Below, piece after piece: positions 24,128 to 32,086 of a stretch of DNA of 32,931 nucleotides (position 1 is the first letter of the stretch; the number at the start of each line of letters is the position of its first letter). The DNA comes from an uncultured Bacteroidales bacterium. Its GTDB lineage: Bacteria > Bacteroidota > Bacteroidia > Bacteroidales > Paludibacteraceae. A program made the position numbers and the translations under genes. Below the pieces are notes generated by a model that made no database searches, was not told the DNA's origin, and saw nothing but the letters and a program-made list of their open reading frames with translations. The DNA is taken from contig CACZVM010000012.1 in assembly GCA_902784585.1 (NCBI GenBank), positions 1 through 32,931 of the forward strand, given 5' to 3'.

Positions 24128-26734
24128 TTAGAACAAATCCAACTGTGTATCCGCCGGTTTCTCGAAGGTCATCTGTACGCCTTCCACCTCGATGGAATCG
24201 GGTGTATTGTCTTGGACGTTCTCGTTGTTCTCCTCCGGTTCTTCCGACTCCTCTTCCAGCTCATCGGGAATAGGCTCCGGCGTGATGTCTTCGAAGCCGG
24301 CCACGTCGAGCGTCGTGATACGTTTGCCCTTCGCGTGCGGCGATTTCTCGTCGATAAAGTCAGCCATCAGTATCTCGAGCGGTTCGCGCTTCTCATCGCG
24401 GAAGAGGACACGGAAGGTAGCCTCCGCACGATCGGAGAGCAGCTCCATGCGCGAGTCGTCATCGTCACCAAGGAAAGATTGCACTTTCGCATTCGCGTCG
24501 TCGAAGCGGAAACGCTTGCCGTAGTAGAACTGCTGCTCGCCGTTCCACTGGATGAGCGACCATACCTTGTCGGCATCGAGCTTCTCGATGCGCAGGATAT
24601 TATCCTCGAAGTGGGCTGTGAGATCGAAGGTGGTAGTATAGTAGGTGCCCTCTTTGGTGAGCACGAGGATACGGTCTTCGTCCCAGAACTCACCCAGATA
24701 GATACCATGTTCGTCGTAGTTGACGCGAAGCACGTCAGGATCGAACCATACCTTGCGGCCGCCCAGCGTGGAATGGCCTTTCTGCTTGAGGGTGATCGAC
24801 TTGACGTCGTATTTGGTGAGCACGTTGCCACGTGCGGTACGCGACTTGACGGCCAGCTCGCTCAGGTCCTTGCAGACCTCGAGTTTCTTCAGATGCAGTT
24901 GCGGCTTGAGCGCCACGCGGATCACCTCGGCCTCTCCGTTGGGATTGGCAGTGAAATAGACGATACGTGAACCGGGTTTGCCCTGCGTGAGGTCGTATTC
25001 CTTGTCGCGTGCCACGCCGGTGACGCAGAAGCGCTTCATGAAGTACGTGCCCTTCTTGCCATCACGATAGACGACGTTATACACCGTGCGGTCGTCGCCA
25101 CGCTGGAAGACAGCTATATGCAGAATGTCGGTACCGATAAAGAGTTTGTCGGCCACCTTCTGTATCTTGTATTTACCGTCTTTGTGGAAGACGATGATGT
25201 CGTCGATGTCGGAGCAGTTGAAGAGGAATTCATCCTTCTTGAGGCCGGTACCGATGAAGCCTTCCTCGCGGTTGATATAGAGTTTCTCGTTGTTCTCCAC
25301 CACAGCCTGGACGTTGATAGCGCCGAAGTTGCGCACCTCGGTGCGGCGGGGATAGGCCTCGCCGTATTTGGCCTTGAGCATTTCAAACCAGGCGATCGTA
25401 TAGTCCGTCAGATGGTTGAGATTCTTGACGCAGGTCTTGATCTTCTTCTCCAGATCCTTCATCAGCTCGTCCGCCTTCTTGGAGTCGAACTTGGTGATAC
25501 GGATCATGCGGATCTCAAAGAGCTTCTCGATGTCTTCGGGGCGCACCTCGCGGATGAGTTGCACCTTCCACGGCGTGAGTGCCTCATCCACAAACGCGAT
25601 GAGTTTCTCCTTGTTCGGTGCATTCTCGTAGCCCTCCTGCTTGTAGATGCGGTTCTCGATGAAGATCTTCTCCAGCGAGGTATAGAAATATTTCTCCTCC
25701 AGTTCAGCCTTCTCTATCTCCAGCTCCCACTTGAGCAGCGCCTTGGTGTTCTCCGTAGAGAGCCGCAGCAGTTTGCTCACAGAGGTGAAGATCGGTTTCT
25801 TGTTCTCCACCACGCAGCAGTTAGGCGAGATATTCACCTCGCAATCGGTGAAGGCGTATAGGGCGTCGATGGCCTTGTCGGACGATGAACCTGGGGCCAA
25901 CTGGACGACGATGCGGGCCGTGTCGGCCGTGAAGTCGTCTATCTTCTTGATCTTGATCTTACCCTTCTGGTTGGCACGCAGGATCGTCTCGATGATCTTC
26001 GAGGTAGTAGTGCCGTAGGGGATCTCGGTGATGATGAGTGTGCGGTTGTCGTCGGCCTTCTGGATGCGGGCACGTATCTTGATCGACCCGCCGCGTTCAC
26101 CGTCGTTGTAGCGCGTCACGTCGAGTACGCCGCCCGTCGGGAAATCCGGATAGAGCTGGAACTCCTGTCCGCGCAGGTAGGCCAGCGAGGCATCGCACAG
26201 CTCGTTGAAATTATGCGGCAGGATCTTTGAGTTGAGTCCGACGGCGATACCCTCTACGCCCTGCGCGAGCAGCAGCGGGAACTTGACGGGCAGATGGATC
26301 GGTTCTTTCTTGCGCCCGTCGTAACTCAACATCCACTGGGTGGTTTTGGGATTGAACACAGCCTCCAGAGCGAACTTGCTGAGCCGCGCCTCGATATAAC
26401 GGGGCGCAGCCGCACCGTCGCCGGTGAGGATATTACCCCAGTTACCCTGACAATCGATGAGCAGGTCTTTCTGCCCCAACTGGACGAGTGCGTCACCTAT
26501 AGACGCATCGCCGTGGGGGTGGTACTGCATCGTCTGACCGACGATGTTGGCCACCTTGTTCATCTTGCCGTCATCCACACACTTCATGGCATGCAGAATA
26601 CGGCGCTGCACGGGTTTGAGGCCATCCTCGATGGCAGGCACAGCACGCTCGAGTATCACGTACGACGCATAGTCCAGGAACCAGTCCTGGTACATTCCCG
26701 TCAAGTGATACTTAACCTCGGGAGTAACAGCCAT
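24128..26734 (-). CDS. parC: DNA topoisomerase IV subunit A
   Basis: An 868-aa type IIA topoisomerase subunit that breaks and rejoins DNA to decatenate chromosomes, acting with ParE. N-terminal segments are GLKPVQRRILHAM, the quinolone-region sequence YHPHGDASIGDALV (71-84) and AAPRYIEARLS with catalytic Tyr113. GEGIAVGLNSKILPHN-like sequence and a coiled-coil/tower region follow, then a divergent beta-pinwheel C-terminal domain and an acidic tail. The divergent C-terminal domain and IGDALV instead of the GyrA pattern favour ParC over GyrA. The start is 3 bp after the stop of a 55-aa membrane protein gene. Confidence 0.92.
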   Translation of the reverse strand: MAVTPEVKYHLTGMYQDWFLDYASYVILERAVPAIEDGLKPVQRRILHAMKCVDDGKMNKVANIVGQTMQYHPHGDASIGDALVQLGQKDLLIDCQGNWGNILTGDGAAAPRYIEARLSKFALEAVFNPKTTQWMLSYDGRKKEPIHLPVKFPLLLAQGVEGIAVGLNSKILPHNFNELCDASLAYLRGQEFQLYPDFPTGGVLDVTRYNDGERGGSIKIRARIQKADDNRTLIITEIPYGTTTSKIIETILRANQKGKIKIKKIDDFTADTARIVVQLAPGSSSDKAIDALYAFTDCEVNISPNCCVVENKKPIFTSVSKLLRLSTENTKALLKWELEIEKAELEEKYFYTSLEKIFIENRIYKQEGYENAPNKEKLIAFVDEALTPWKVQLIREVRPEDIEKLFEIRMIRITKFDSKKADELMKDLEKKIKTCVKNLNHLTDYTIAWFEMLKAKYGEAYPRRTEVRNFGAINVQAVVENNEKLYINREEGFIGTGLKKDEFLFNCSDIDDIIVFHKDGKYKIQKVADKLFIGTDILHIAVFQRGDDRTVYNVVYRDGKKGTYFMKRFCVTGVARDKEYDLTQGKPGSRIVYFTANPNGEAEVIRVALKPQLHLKKLEVCKDLSELAVKSRTARGNVLTKYDVKSITLKQKGHSTLGGRKVWFDPDVLRVNYDEHGIYLGEFWDEDRILVLTKEGTYYTTTFDLTAHFEDNILRIEKLDADKVWSLIQWNGEQQFYYGKRFRFDDANAKVQSFLGDDDDSRMELLSDRAEATFRVLFRDEKREPLEILMADFIDEKSPHAKGKRITTLDVAGFEDITPEPIPDELEEESEEPEENNENVQDNTPDSIEVEGVQMTFEKPADTQLDLF

Positions 26735-26737
26735 GTA

Positions 26738-26905
26738 TTATTGTCCCTTCTTGTTGATGAAGATATAGGCCAAGATACCTATTACCTCAAGCGCAATACC
26801 GGCAACAAGCAGGCCGTTGGTAGACAGCGCAAACTTGTAGATCACCAGGCAGAGAACACCCAGCAAAAGGAGAATGACTCCCAGATACTTCTTCAAATCG
26901 TTCAT
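26738..26905 (-). CDS. Small two-helix membrane protein (55 aa) upstream of parC
   Basis: A 55-residue frame on the minus strand, starting MNDLKKYLGVILLLLGVLCL and ending IFINKKGQ. It has two hydrophobic segments (about 8-23 and 33-50) joined by a short polar loop (KFALSTNG), with Lys-rich ends. It is preceded by a full Bacteroidetes promoter (26947-26978), and its stop is 3 bp before the parC ATG, so it is the first gene of the parC-maf operon. Similar small inner-membrane proteins occur in Bacteroidetes without known function. The promoter, spacing and coherent two-helix topology support a real gene. Confidence 0.8.
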   Translation of the reverse strand: MNDLKKYLGVILLLLGVLCLVIYKFALSTNGLLVAGIALEVIGILAYIFINKKGQ

Positions 26906-26946
26906 ATATTCTTAACGCGTTAGATTAGTCGGATCGAAATTTCTCG

Positions 26947-26978
26947 CAAAATTACAACTTTTTTTGCAATTATGCAAA
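26947..26978 (-). promoter_or_regulatory. Promoter of the small membrane protein-parC-maf operon
   Basis: On the minus strand, TTTG (26975-26978), 20 nt, then TAATTTTG (26947-26954). The -33 box is part of an inverted repeat TTTGCA-TAAT-TGCAAA, related to the palindromes at the pta and upp/DUF5063 promoters. Confidence 0.85.
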
Positions 26979-27003
26979 TTTTACGTGTTTTTCGTTGATT
27001 TTT

Positions 27004-28017
27004 TTATTTCAGTGCCCTGTAAATACCCCCCGGCAAGGCGCTGACGAGGCCCTGCATCTCCATCATCACCAGTTCGGACGACACGTCGGCATAGGGCAGC
27101 TGCGTCTCCATGACAAGCAGGTTGATATGCATACCATCCTCGGCTTCACGCAGCAATTGCAGCAACTGCATCTGCCGGTCCGACACCTCGGCGGACAAGC
27201 CCACCATCTGGGTTTGCAGCGGCTGCGGACGATCGGTGCGGGTGGTCCAACTCATATCTTCTATCAGTTCTTCGGCCGAGTTGATCAGATGCGCCGATTG
27301 GCTACGTATGAGCCCGTTGCATCCGCTGGCTGTCTCATCTTGCGGCCGCCCGGGAAAAGCGAAGAGTTCGCGATCGTAGTCCAGCGCCATATGTGCCGTG
27401 ATGAGGCTACCGCCTTTCAATTTCGATTCCACTACCACCACCGCATCGGCCAGACCGGCGATGATACGATTGCGCTGTACGAAATAAGCGGCAAAAGGTT
27501 CGGTAGCGGACATAAACTCCGTGAGCAGACCCCCGTGCTGCAAGGCAGCGATAGCATCCTGCCGGTGCTGAACGGGATAGATACGATCGAGTCCGTGGGC
27601 CGGGATGATGAGCGTAGGTATACCCAGTTCGATAGCGGCGCGGTGGGCGGTGATGTCGATGCCATAGGCACCGCCGCTGACGATGGTGACGTGCTCCAGC
27701 TGTTCTGCCAAGCCCCGCACCAGCGCACGCGTCAGCTCTTTGCCCCGTTCGGTGGGCCGGCGCGTACCGACGATGCTCACCATATGCTCGTCCGAGGGAT
27801 TGACATTGCCCTTGCCAAACAGCACAGTAGGCCTATCCGGACACTGACGCATGCGGTACGGATAGTCGTCATCCGAGAGCGTCCAGACGCGAATGCCATG
27901 CGCCTCTATCCACTCCAGCTCCTGCTCAGCGCGGCGGAGCGCCTCGTTCATCCCGGGTTCGTCCAAATGACGCCAGACCTCCTCGGCCGTGCCATAATGG
28001 TCGTAGAGCGCCAGCAA
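27004..28017 (-). CDS. dprA: DNA-processing protein DprA
   Basis: DprA loads RecA onto incoming single-stranded DNA during natural transformation. From TTG 28017 the protein has 337 aa, with the Rossmann-like core: SIVGTRRPTERG (81-92), SGGAYGIDITAHRAAI (114-129), RNRIIAGL and LKGGSLITA, then a C-terminal winged-helix (about 265-335). The TTG is unlikely to be the true start, because the frame upstream reads FDIALSWLFRTRLRRLLALY, which matches the usual N-terminal helical domain. No ATG, GTG or TTG exists in frame upstream until a stop at about 28175. The frame overlaps the end of the VanZ-like gene, which contains an in-frame A AAA AAA heptamer leading by -1 shift into this frame. See the finding. 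Confidence 0.88.
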   Translation of the reverse strand: MLALYDHYGTAEEVWRHLDEPGMNEALRRAEQELEWIEAHGIRVWTLSDDDYPYRMRQCPDRPTVLFGKGNVNPSDEHMVSIVGTRRPTERGKELTRALVRGLAEQLEHVTIVSGGAYGIDITAHRAAIELGIPTLIIPAHGLDRIYPVQHRQDAIAALQHGGLLTEFMSATEPFAAYFVQRNRIIAGLADAVVVVESKLKGGSLITAHMALDYDRELFAFPGRPQDETASGCNGLIRSQSAHLINSAEELIEDMSWTTRTDRPQPLQTQMVGLSAEVSDRQMQLLQLLREAEDGMHINLLVMETQLPYADVSSELVMMEMQGLVSALPGGIYRALK

Positions 28018-28079
28018 CCGGCGGAGACGGGTGCGAAAGAGCCAGGAGAGGGCAATATCAAAAAGGGGATTTTTGATAG

Positions 28080-28445
28080 TTAGTGTTTCGTATTTGATGA
28101 TTTTTTTCGTAATGACGCAATGACGAAGACAAGGGCCACGCCTACCATCGCACCGATGGCATCGGCGTAGAGATCAGCCATCTCGCCCGAACGGGTGAGC
28201 GTGCAAAAGCGCTGAAGCACCTCCATGAGTGCACCGAACACCGTCACAGCCATCCATATATTCAGGCACACACGCCACGAGCGGCAAGAGGCCGTCGGCA
28301 CCAGCCACGCTACAGCCAGACAGCCGTACATCGCGCCATGGAGCAACTTATCCTTCCCGCTCAGCGACTGAGGCACATAGGGACTCTCCATCAGGCTGAG
28401 CACCGCTATACCTACGGTCAGCAGCACCGCAGGCAGATACGCCAT
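28080..28445 (-). CDS. VanZ-like family membrane protein
   Basis: A 121-aa membrane protein with four predicted hydrophobic segments. VanZ-family hallmarks are SGKDKLLHGAMYG, EVLQRF, and a RSGEMADLYADAIGAMVG segment corresponding to the usual R..s..Dl.aN.iG pattern. ATG 28445 is chosen, 10 bp after the upp stop, because the open frame upstream overlaps upp. The molecular role of the family is not well defined (VanZ confers low-level teicoplanin resistance). The last codons are CGA AAA AAA TCA TCA AAT ACG AAA before the stop. The gene lies between upp and dprA in one operon. Confidence 0.85.
   Translation of the reverse strand: MAYLPAVLLTVGIAVLSLMESPYVPQSLSGKDKLLHGAMYGCLAVAWLVPTASCRSWRVCLNIWMAVTVFGALMEVLQRFCTLTRSGEMADLYADAIGAMVGVALVFVIASLRKKSSNTKH
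28101..28107 (-). promoter_or_regulatory. A7 run forming an in-frame slippery heptamer (A AAA AAA)
   Basis: In the VanZ-like frame the run reads CG[A AAA AAA] TCA, the X XXY YYZ phase needed for -1 slippage. A -1 shift continues as ATC ATC AAA TAC in the DprA frame without meeting a stop. It is 19 nt before the VanZ-like stop codon. Whether frameshifting occurs is untested. Confidence 0.4.
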
Positions 28446-28455
28446 ATACCTTCGA

Positions 28456-29130
28456 TTACTTGCGATCGGACAGGTGAATTTTGGTTCCGTAGCACAGATC
28501 GCCGGCGTCACCGAGGCCCGGCACGATATATTTCTTCTCGTTCAGGACCGGATCGATCGCTGCGCACCATACAGTCACGTCCGGACTGTCGTTGAGCGAC
28601 TTACGCAGACAATCGATCGCCTGCGGCGTACCGATGGTGCAGCACAGATGCGCATGTTTCGGTTTACCGTGACGCAGCAGCGCCAGATAAGCGACCTCCA
28701 TCGACATACCCGTCGCCAGCATCGGATCCACCAAGATCAGCGTCTTGCCGTCAATCGCCGGCGCAGCCATATACTCCGCCACGATCTCCAACTGACCCTC
28801 TTTGTTCACACGGCGATAAGCGCTCAAGAAGGCATTCTCTGCGCGATCGAAGATATTCAGGAAACCCTGATGCAGAGGCAAACCGGCACGCAGCACCGTA
28901 GCCAGCACCAGTTGGTCGGCAATGGTATTCACCGTAGCGGTATCCAGGGGAGTCTGCACCTCAACCGGCTCGTACGCAAGCGCCTTGCTCACCTCGATGG
29001 CCATCACTTCGCCTATTCGCTCGATGTTGCGGCGAAAACGAAGCGGGTCTTTCTGGATATCCACATCGCGGATCTCGCGAAGAAATTGATTGAGTACACT
29101 GTTTTGCTCGGAAAGATTAATAACTCTCAT
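28456..29130 (-). CDS. upp: Uracil phosphoribosyltransferase
   Basis: A 224-aa cytoplasmic salvage enzyme making UMP from uracil and PRPP. The PRPP-binding loop is LILVDPMLATGMSM (131-144); other family segments are VLRAGLPLHQGF (79-90), GTPQAID (167-173) and the C-terminal uracil-binding GLGDAGDLCYGT. Full family length. The start at 29130 lies 28 nt from a strong promoter on the minus strand. It is first in an operon with the VanZ-like gene and dprA, and is divergent from the DUF5063 gene across a shared palindrome. Confidence 0.94.
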   Translation of the reverse strand: MRVINLSEQNSVLNQFLREIRDVDIQKDPLRFRRNIERIGEVMAIEVSKALAYEPVEVQTPLDTATVNTIADQLVLATVLRAGLPLHQGFLNIFDRAENAFLSAYRRVNKEGQLEIVAEYMAAPAIDGKTLILVDPMLATGMSMEVAYLALLRHGKPKHAHLCCTIGTPQAIDCLRKSLNDSPDVTVWCAAIDPVLNEKKYIVPGLGDAGDLCYGTKIHLSDRK

Positions 29131-29158
29131 GATATTCTATTTTTTTGAATTTCGGGCA

Positions 29159-29190
29159 CAAAGTTACATAAATTATTGCATATATGCAAA
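29159..29190 (-). promoter_or_regulatory. Promoter of upp (minus strand)
   Basis: TTTG (29187-29190), 20 nt, then TAACTTTG (29159-29166) on the minus strand. Its -33 box is one arm of the palindrome at 29176-29189. Confidence 0.88.
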
Positions 29191-29206
29191 TTTTTTCGTA
29201 CCTTTG
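29175..29206 (+). promoter_or_regulatory. Promoter of the DUF5063-exonuclease pair (plus strand)
   Basis: ATTG (29175-29178), 20 nt, then TACCTTTG (29199-29206); the ATG at 29229 is 23 nt downstream. Its -33 box is the other arm of the palindrome shared with the upp promoter. Confidence 0.85.
29176..29189. promoter_or_regulatory. 14-bp palindrome TTGCATATATGCAA between divergent promoters
   Basis: A perfect palindrome whose two ends supply the -33 boxes of the divergent upp and DUF5063 promoters. Near copies overlap the -33 boxes at 18570-18583 (TTGCATATATGCGA) and, with a different centre, at 26963-26978. Confidence 0.7.
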
Positions 29207-29228
29207 CACGATTTTTTATTGATATAGG

Positions 29229-29744
29229 ATGAAAACGATGGTTTATGACGAATCAACTATCGCGTTTGTGACGGCTGCTGCGCAGACTTGTCTGCTGCTG
29301 GAGCATCCGGATGAACACACGCGGGAAGAGCTGATCGAGCAGTTATTACGCCTGCTACCGGTGCTGTATCTGCGTACGCGGCTGCTGGGCGAAGAAGAGG
29401 CACTGACGGAGGACGAGCCGCAACGGTTTGTAACGGAAGAGGACTACAACTACACCCTGATAGGGCTGCGCAACGCCTTCGGTGCGGACGATGCTTATCT
29501 GGACGTGTTTGTGGACCAGGGCGTCTATACCGATGAGGTGCAGACGGCGTATATATCCGAAGGACTGGCCGACATCTATCAGGAACTGAAGGATCTGGCC
29601 GCGGCTTTTCAGACGGGCGAAGAGGCCATCATGCACGATGCCGTAGTAGCTTGTCGCGAGGCCTTTGCAGCCCACTGGGGACAGAAACTGCTGGCCGTCA
29701 TGCGTGCACTCCACTCGCTCTCGCATAGCGACATAGAAGACTGA
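29229..29744 (+). CDS. DUF5063 domain-containing protein
   Basis: A 171-aa soluble acidic protein, all-helical by appearance, with Leu-rich helices (LIEQLLRLLPVLYLRTRLL) and a central FVTEEDYNYTLIGLRNAFG segment. Length and sequence agree with the Bacteroidetes DUF5063 family as I remember it. Function unknown. It has its own promoter and ends 2 bp before the 3'-5' exonuclease gene, a linkage that suggests it works with or regulates that nuclease (inference). Confidence 0.8.
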   Translation: MKTMVYDESTIAFVTAAAQTCLLLEHPDEHTREELIEQLLRLLPVLYLRTRLLGEEEALTEDEPQRFVTEEDYNYTLIGLRNAFGADDAYLDVFVDQGVYTDEVQTAYISEGLADIYQELKDLAAAFQTGEEAIMHDAVVACREAFAAHWGQKLLAVMRALHSLSHSDIED

Positions 29745-29746
29745 TC

Positions 29747-30577
29747 ATGAAGCAACTGACACCAAGCACATATATTCATCATGTCAGCAAAGACCTGCTG
29801 CAATGGATGCCTGTGGCCGCCTTTGAGGGTGAGGTGATCGTGGTGGACCAGGAGGCTCAGGTGGCCGATGCGGTGGCTTACCTGAAGAAGCAACGGGTGC
29901 TGGGCGTGGACACGGAGGCGCGTCCGAGTTTTCAGCGGGGCATCCACTACCCCACGGCACTCGTTCAGATAGCCAGCACCGAGCGCTGCTACCTCTTCCG
30001 GCTGACGCACGTAGGCATGCCGCAAGCATTGGCCGACGTGTTTGCCGATCCGAAGATATGCAAGGTAGGTCTGGCCTTCCGCGACGACATCAACGGACTA
30101 CGCCGACGTCGTAATTTCACACCCGCCAATTGTGTGGACCTGCAGTCGATGGTGGGCCAATACGGCATTATGGATCTGGGGCTGCAGAAGATCTTCGCCA
30201 TCTGCTTCGGCAAGAAGATATCCAAGGCACAACAACTGACCAACTGGGAGAACACCCACCTGACGCCGGAGCAGGCCCGCTATGCGAGCACCGACGCATG
30301 GGCTACGCTGCTGATCTATCTCGATCTGCTGCAACACGCTCCCCTGCCGAAGGAGCAGGCCGATGCACTCCGTCGCGCCGATCATGAGCAGCAACTGCAA
30401 CATCAGCAGGAGGTGCAGGCTGAGCGTCTGCGCGAACAGGGTATCGAACCGCCACCCATGCTGACACCCGAAGAACGTGCCGCCAAGAAGACCGCCAAGC
30501 GCCGCGAGGCACGTAAACGCAAACGCCAGCGGCAGTCGGAGAGGAAAAAGAACTCGACGACAGAAAACAAATCGTAA
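29747..30577 (+). CDS. RNase D-like 3'-5' exonuclease (DEDDy)
   Basis: A 276-aa cytoplasmic nuclease. Exo I is GVDTEARPSF (Asp55, Glu57), Exo II is KVGLAFRDDINGL (Asp113 or Asp114), and Exo III is YASTDAWATL (Tyr179, Asp183), which together mark the DEDDy class of RNase D/WRN-type exonucleases. The tail from about residue 200 is strongly charged and helical, ending in a Lys/Arg-rich stretch (AAKKTAKRREARKRKRQRQS) that may bind nucleic acid. There is no HRDC domain, unlike E. coli RNase D. Co-transcribed with DUF5063. RNA maturation or DNA processing is possible; the substrate cannot be told from sequence. Confidence 0.88.
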   Translation: MKQLTPSTYIHHVSKDLLQWMPVAAFEGEVIVVDQEAQVADAVAYLKKQRVLGVDTEARPSFQRGIHYPTALVQIASTERCYLFRLTHVGMPQALADVFADPKICKVGLAFRDDINGLRRRRNFTPANCVDLQSMVGQYGIMDLGLQKIFAICFGKKISKAQQLTNWENTHLTPEQARYASTDAWATLLIYLDLLQHAPLPKEQADALRRADHEQQLQHQQEVQAERLREQGIEPPPMLTPEERAAKKTAKRREARKRKRQRQSERKKNSTTENKS

Positions 30578-30582
30578 TCACA

Positions 30583-30600
30583 CGTTATAACGATATAACG
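30583..30600. promoter_or_regulatory. Inverted repeat CGTTATA-ACGA-TATAACG before alkaline phosphatase
   Basis: Perfect 7-bp arms with a 4-nt loop in the 39-bp spacer between the exonuclease stop and the phosphatase ATG, followed by AAAAAATATTTTTT. It could be an operator for the phosphatase gene or a weak terminator or attenuator. No TAnnTTTG promoter is visible here. Confidence 0.45.
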
Positions 30601-30616
30601 AAAAAATATTTTTTCT

Positions 30617-32008
30617 ATGAAACGATTTCTGATTATCTTGTACACAGTACTTGGTACTCTGTACGCTTTTGGCGAAGCCAAGTACGTATTCTATTTCATT
30701 GGCGACGGCATGGGTAGCAACCAGGTGCTGGCTGCCGAGATGTACCGTTCGGCCGTACAGGGCAAACCGCTGGGACGCGTGCAAACGCTGATGACGCAGA
30801 TGCCCTACATGGGCCATCTGTCCACCCACTCCGCCAGCAACGGCATCACCGATTCGTCCGCCGCTGGCACCTGTCTGGCCACGGGCACGAAGACCACCAA
30901 CGGTACGCTGGGCATTGCGCCCAACGGCGACACCCTGCGTACGATAGCCGAAGAGCTAAAGGCGGATGGTTGGGGCATCGGCATCATGACCACCGTAGCC
31001 ATCGACCACGCTACGCCGGGCGCTTTCTACGGTCATGACGAGAAACGCAACCACTACTATGAGATAGGCACCCAGCTCTGCTACAGCGGTTTCGACTTCT
31101 TCGGCGGCGCAGGTTTCCACTACCCGCAGGGCAAGAAAGACGACAAGGACATCAACCTCTACCGCCTGGCAGAGAAACAGGGCTACACCATCGCGCATGG
31201 ATACAAAGAAGCCCTCAGTCTGCAGTCGTCGGCCGAAAAGATGATCCTTGTGCAAGAAGGCGACACGGGAATGCACCACGGTGAGAACCTCCCCTATACC
31301 ATCGACCGCAAGGAGGGCGATCTCAAGCTCGCAGAGATAGTCAGCACAGCCATTCCCTTCTTGGAGCAACGCTACGACCGCTTCTTCATGATGGTAGAAG
31401 GTGGTATGATCGACTACGCCTGCCACGGCGACGACGGCCGCACCGCCATCGAGGAAGTATGGAACATGGACGAGGCAATGCAGGTGGCTTGGGATTTCTA
31501 CCGCAAGCACCCCGATGAGACGCTTATCGTCGTGACGGCCGATCATGAGACGGGCGGCATGGCGCTGGGTAACAGCGATTATACGCTGCACCTCGACCTG
31601 CTGCAATACCAGCGCTGCTCGGCCTGGATACTGAGCGACCTGTTCACCCAACTCTTCAAGAACAACAAACGCCCGCAGTGGGAACAAGTGAAGCAACTCT
31701 ATCGCGAGCAGTTGGGCTTCTGGGACAAGGTGGAGATCAGCCACGAGGAAGAAGCAGAACTAAAGGCACTCTACAAAGCGGCTGTCTGCCACAAAGGCAA
31801 AGACACCAAGACGATGTACAAGACCATCAACCAGCTGGGCGATGCGGGCATACAACTGCTTAACAAGAAAGCCCACTTGGGTTGGACCTCGCACGCGCAT
31901 ACCGCGCACGCCGTGCCCGTATTTGCAATAGGAGTAGGAGCAGAGCTCTTCACCGGTTGGCACGACAACAGCGAGATTGTTCCGCTGATCTGGAAAGCCA
32001 TTAAATAA
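30617..32008 (+). CDS. Alkaline phosphatase
   Basis: A 463-aa exported metalloenzyme that releases phosphate from phosphomonoesters in the periplasm. Signal peptide about 1-20 (MKRFLIILYTVLGTLYAFGE). Metal and catalytic motifs are FIGDGMG near the mature N-terminus, TDSSAAGTCLATG with the Asp79-Ser80 nucleophile pair, DHATPGAFYGHDEKRNHY, VEGGMIDYACHGDD, VTADHETGGM and GWTSHAHTAHAVPVF. All expected zinc and magnesium ligands appear present. It is close behind the exonuclease gene (39 bp) with an inverted repeat in between and is followed by a strong hairpin terminator. Confidence 0.93.
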   Translation: MKRFLIILYTVLGTLYAFGEAKYVFYFIGDGMGSNQVLAAEMYRSAVQGKPLGRVQTLMTQMPYMGHLSTHSASNGITDSSAAGTCLATGTKTTNGTLGIAPNGDTLRTIAEELKADGWGIGIMTTVAIDHATPGAFYGHDEKRNHYYEIGTQLCYSGFDFFGGAGFHYPQGKKDDKDINLYRLAEKQGYTIAHGYKEALSLQSSAEKMILVQEGDTGMHHGENLPYTIDRKEGDLKLAEIVSTAIPFLEQRYDRFFMMVEGGMIDYACHGDDGRTAIEEVWNMDEAMQVAWDFYRKHPDETLIVVTADHETGGMALGNSDYTLHLDLLQYQRCSAWILSDLFTQLFKNNKRPQWEQVKQLYREQLGFWDKVEISHEEEAELKALYKAAVCHKGKDTKTMYKTINQLGDAGIQLLNKKAHLGWTSHAHTAHAVPVFAIGVGAELFTGWHDNSEIVPLIWKAIK

Positions 32009-32040
32009 GTCGTCAGCCTTCAGCTGTCAGACACAAAATA

Positions 32041-32068
32041 AAAGAGGGGCGCCGAAGCGTCCCTCTTT
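32041..32068. terminator. Bidirectional terminator between alkaline phosphatase and the CBM26-like gene
   Basis: AAAGAGGGGCGC and GCGTCCCTCTTT form a 12-bp stem (one G-T wobble) with loop CGAA. It lies 33 nt after the phosphatase stop and 19 nt beyond the stop of the minus-strand gene at 32087, so it can serve both convergent genes. Like the terminator at 14062 it is followed by CGTTAT. Confidence 0.8.
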
Positions 32069-32086
32069 CGTTATCGTCATTCGCTA

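Noticed and set aside
26995-28083. A 362-residue plus-strand frame opposite dprA.
   Set aside because: It is antisense to a conserved gene and has no recognisable domain.
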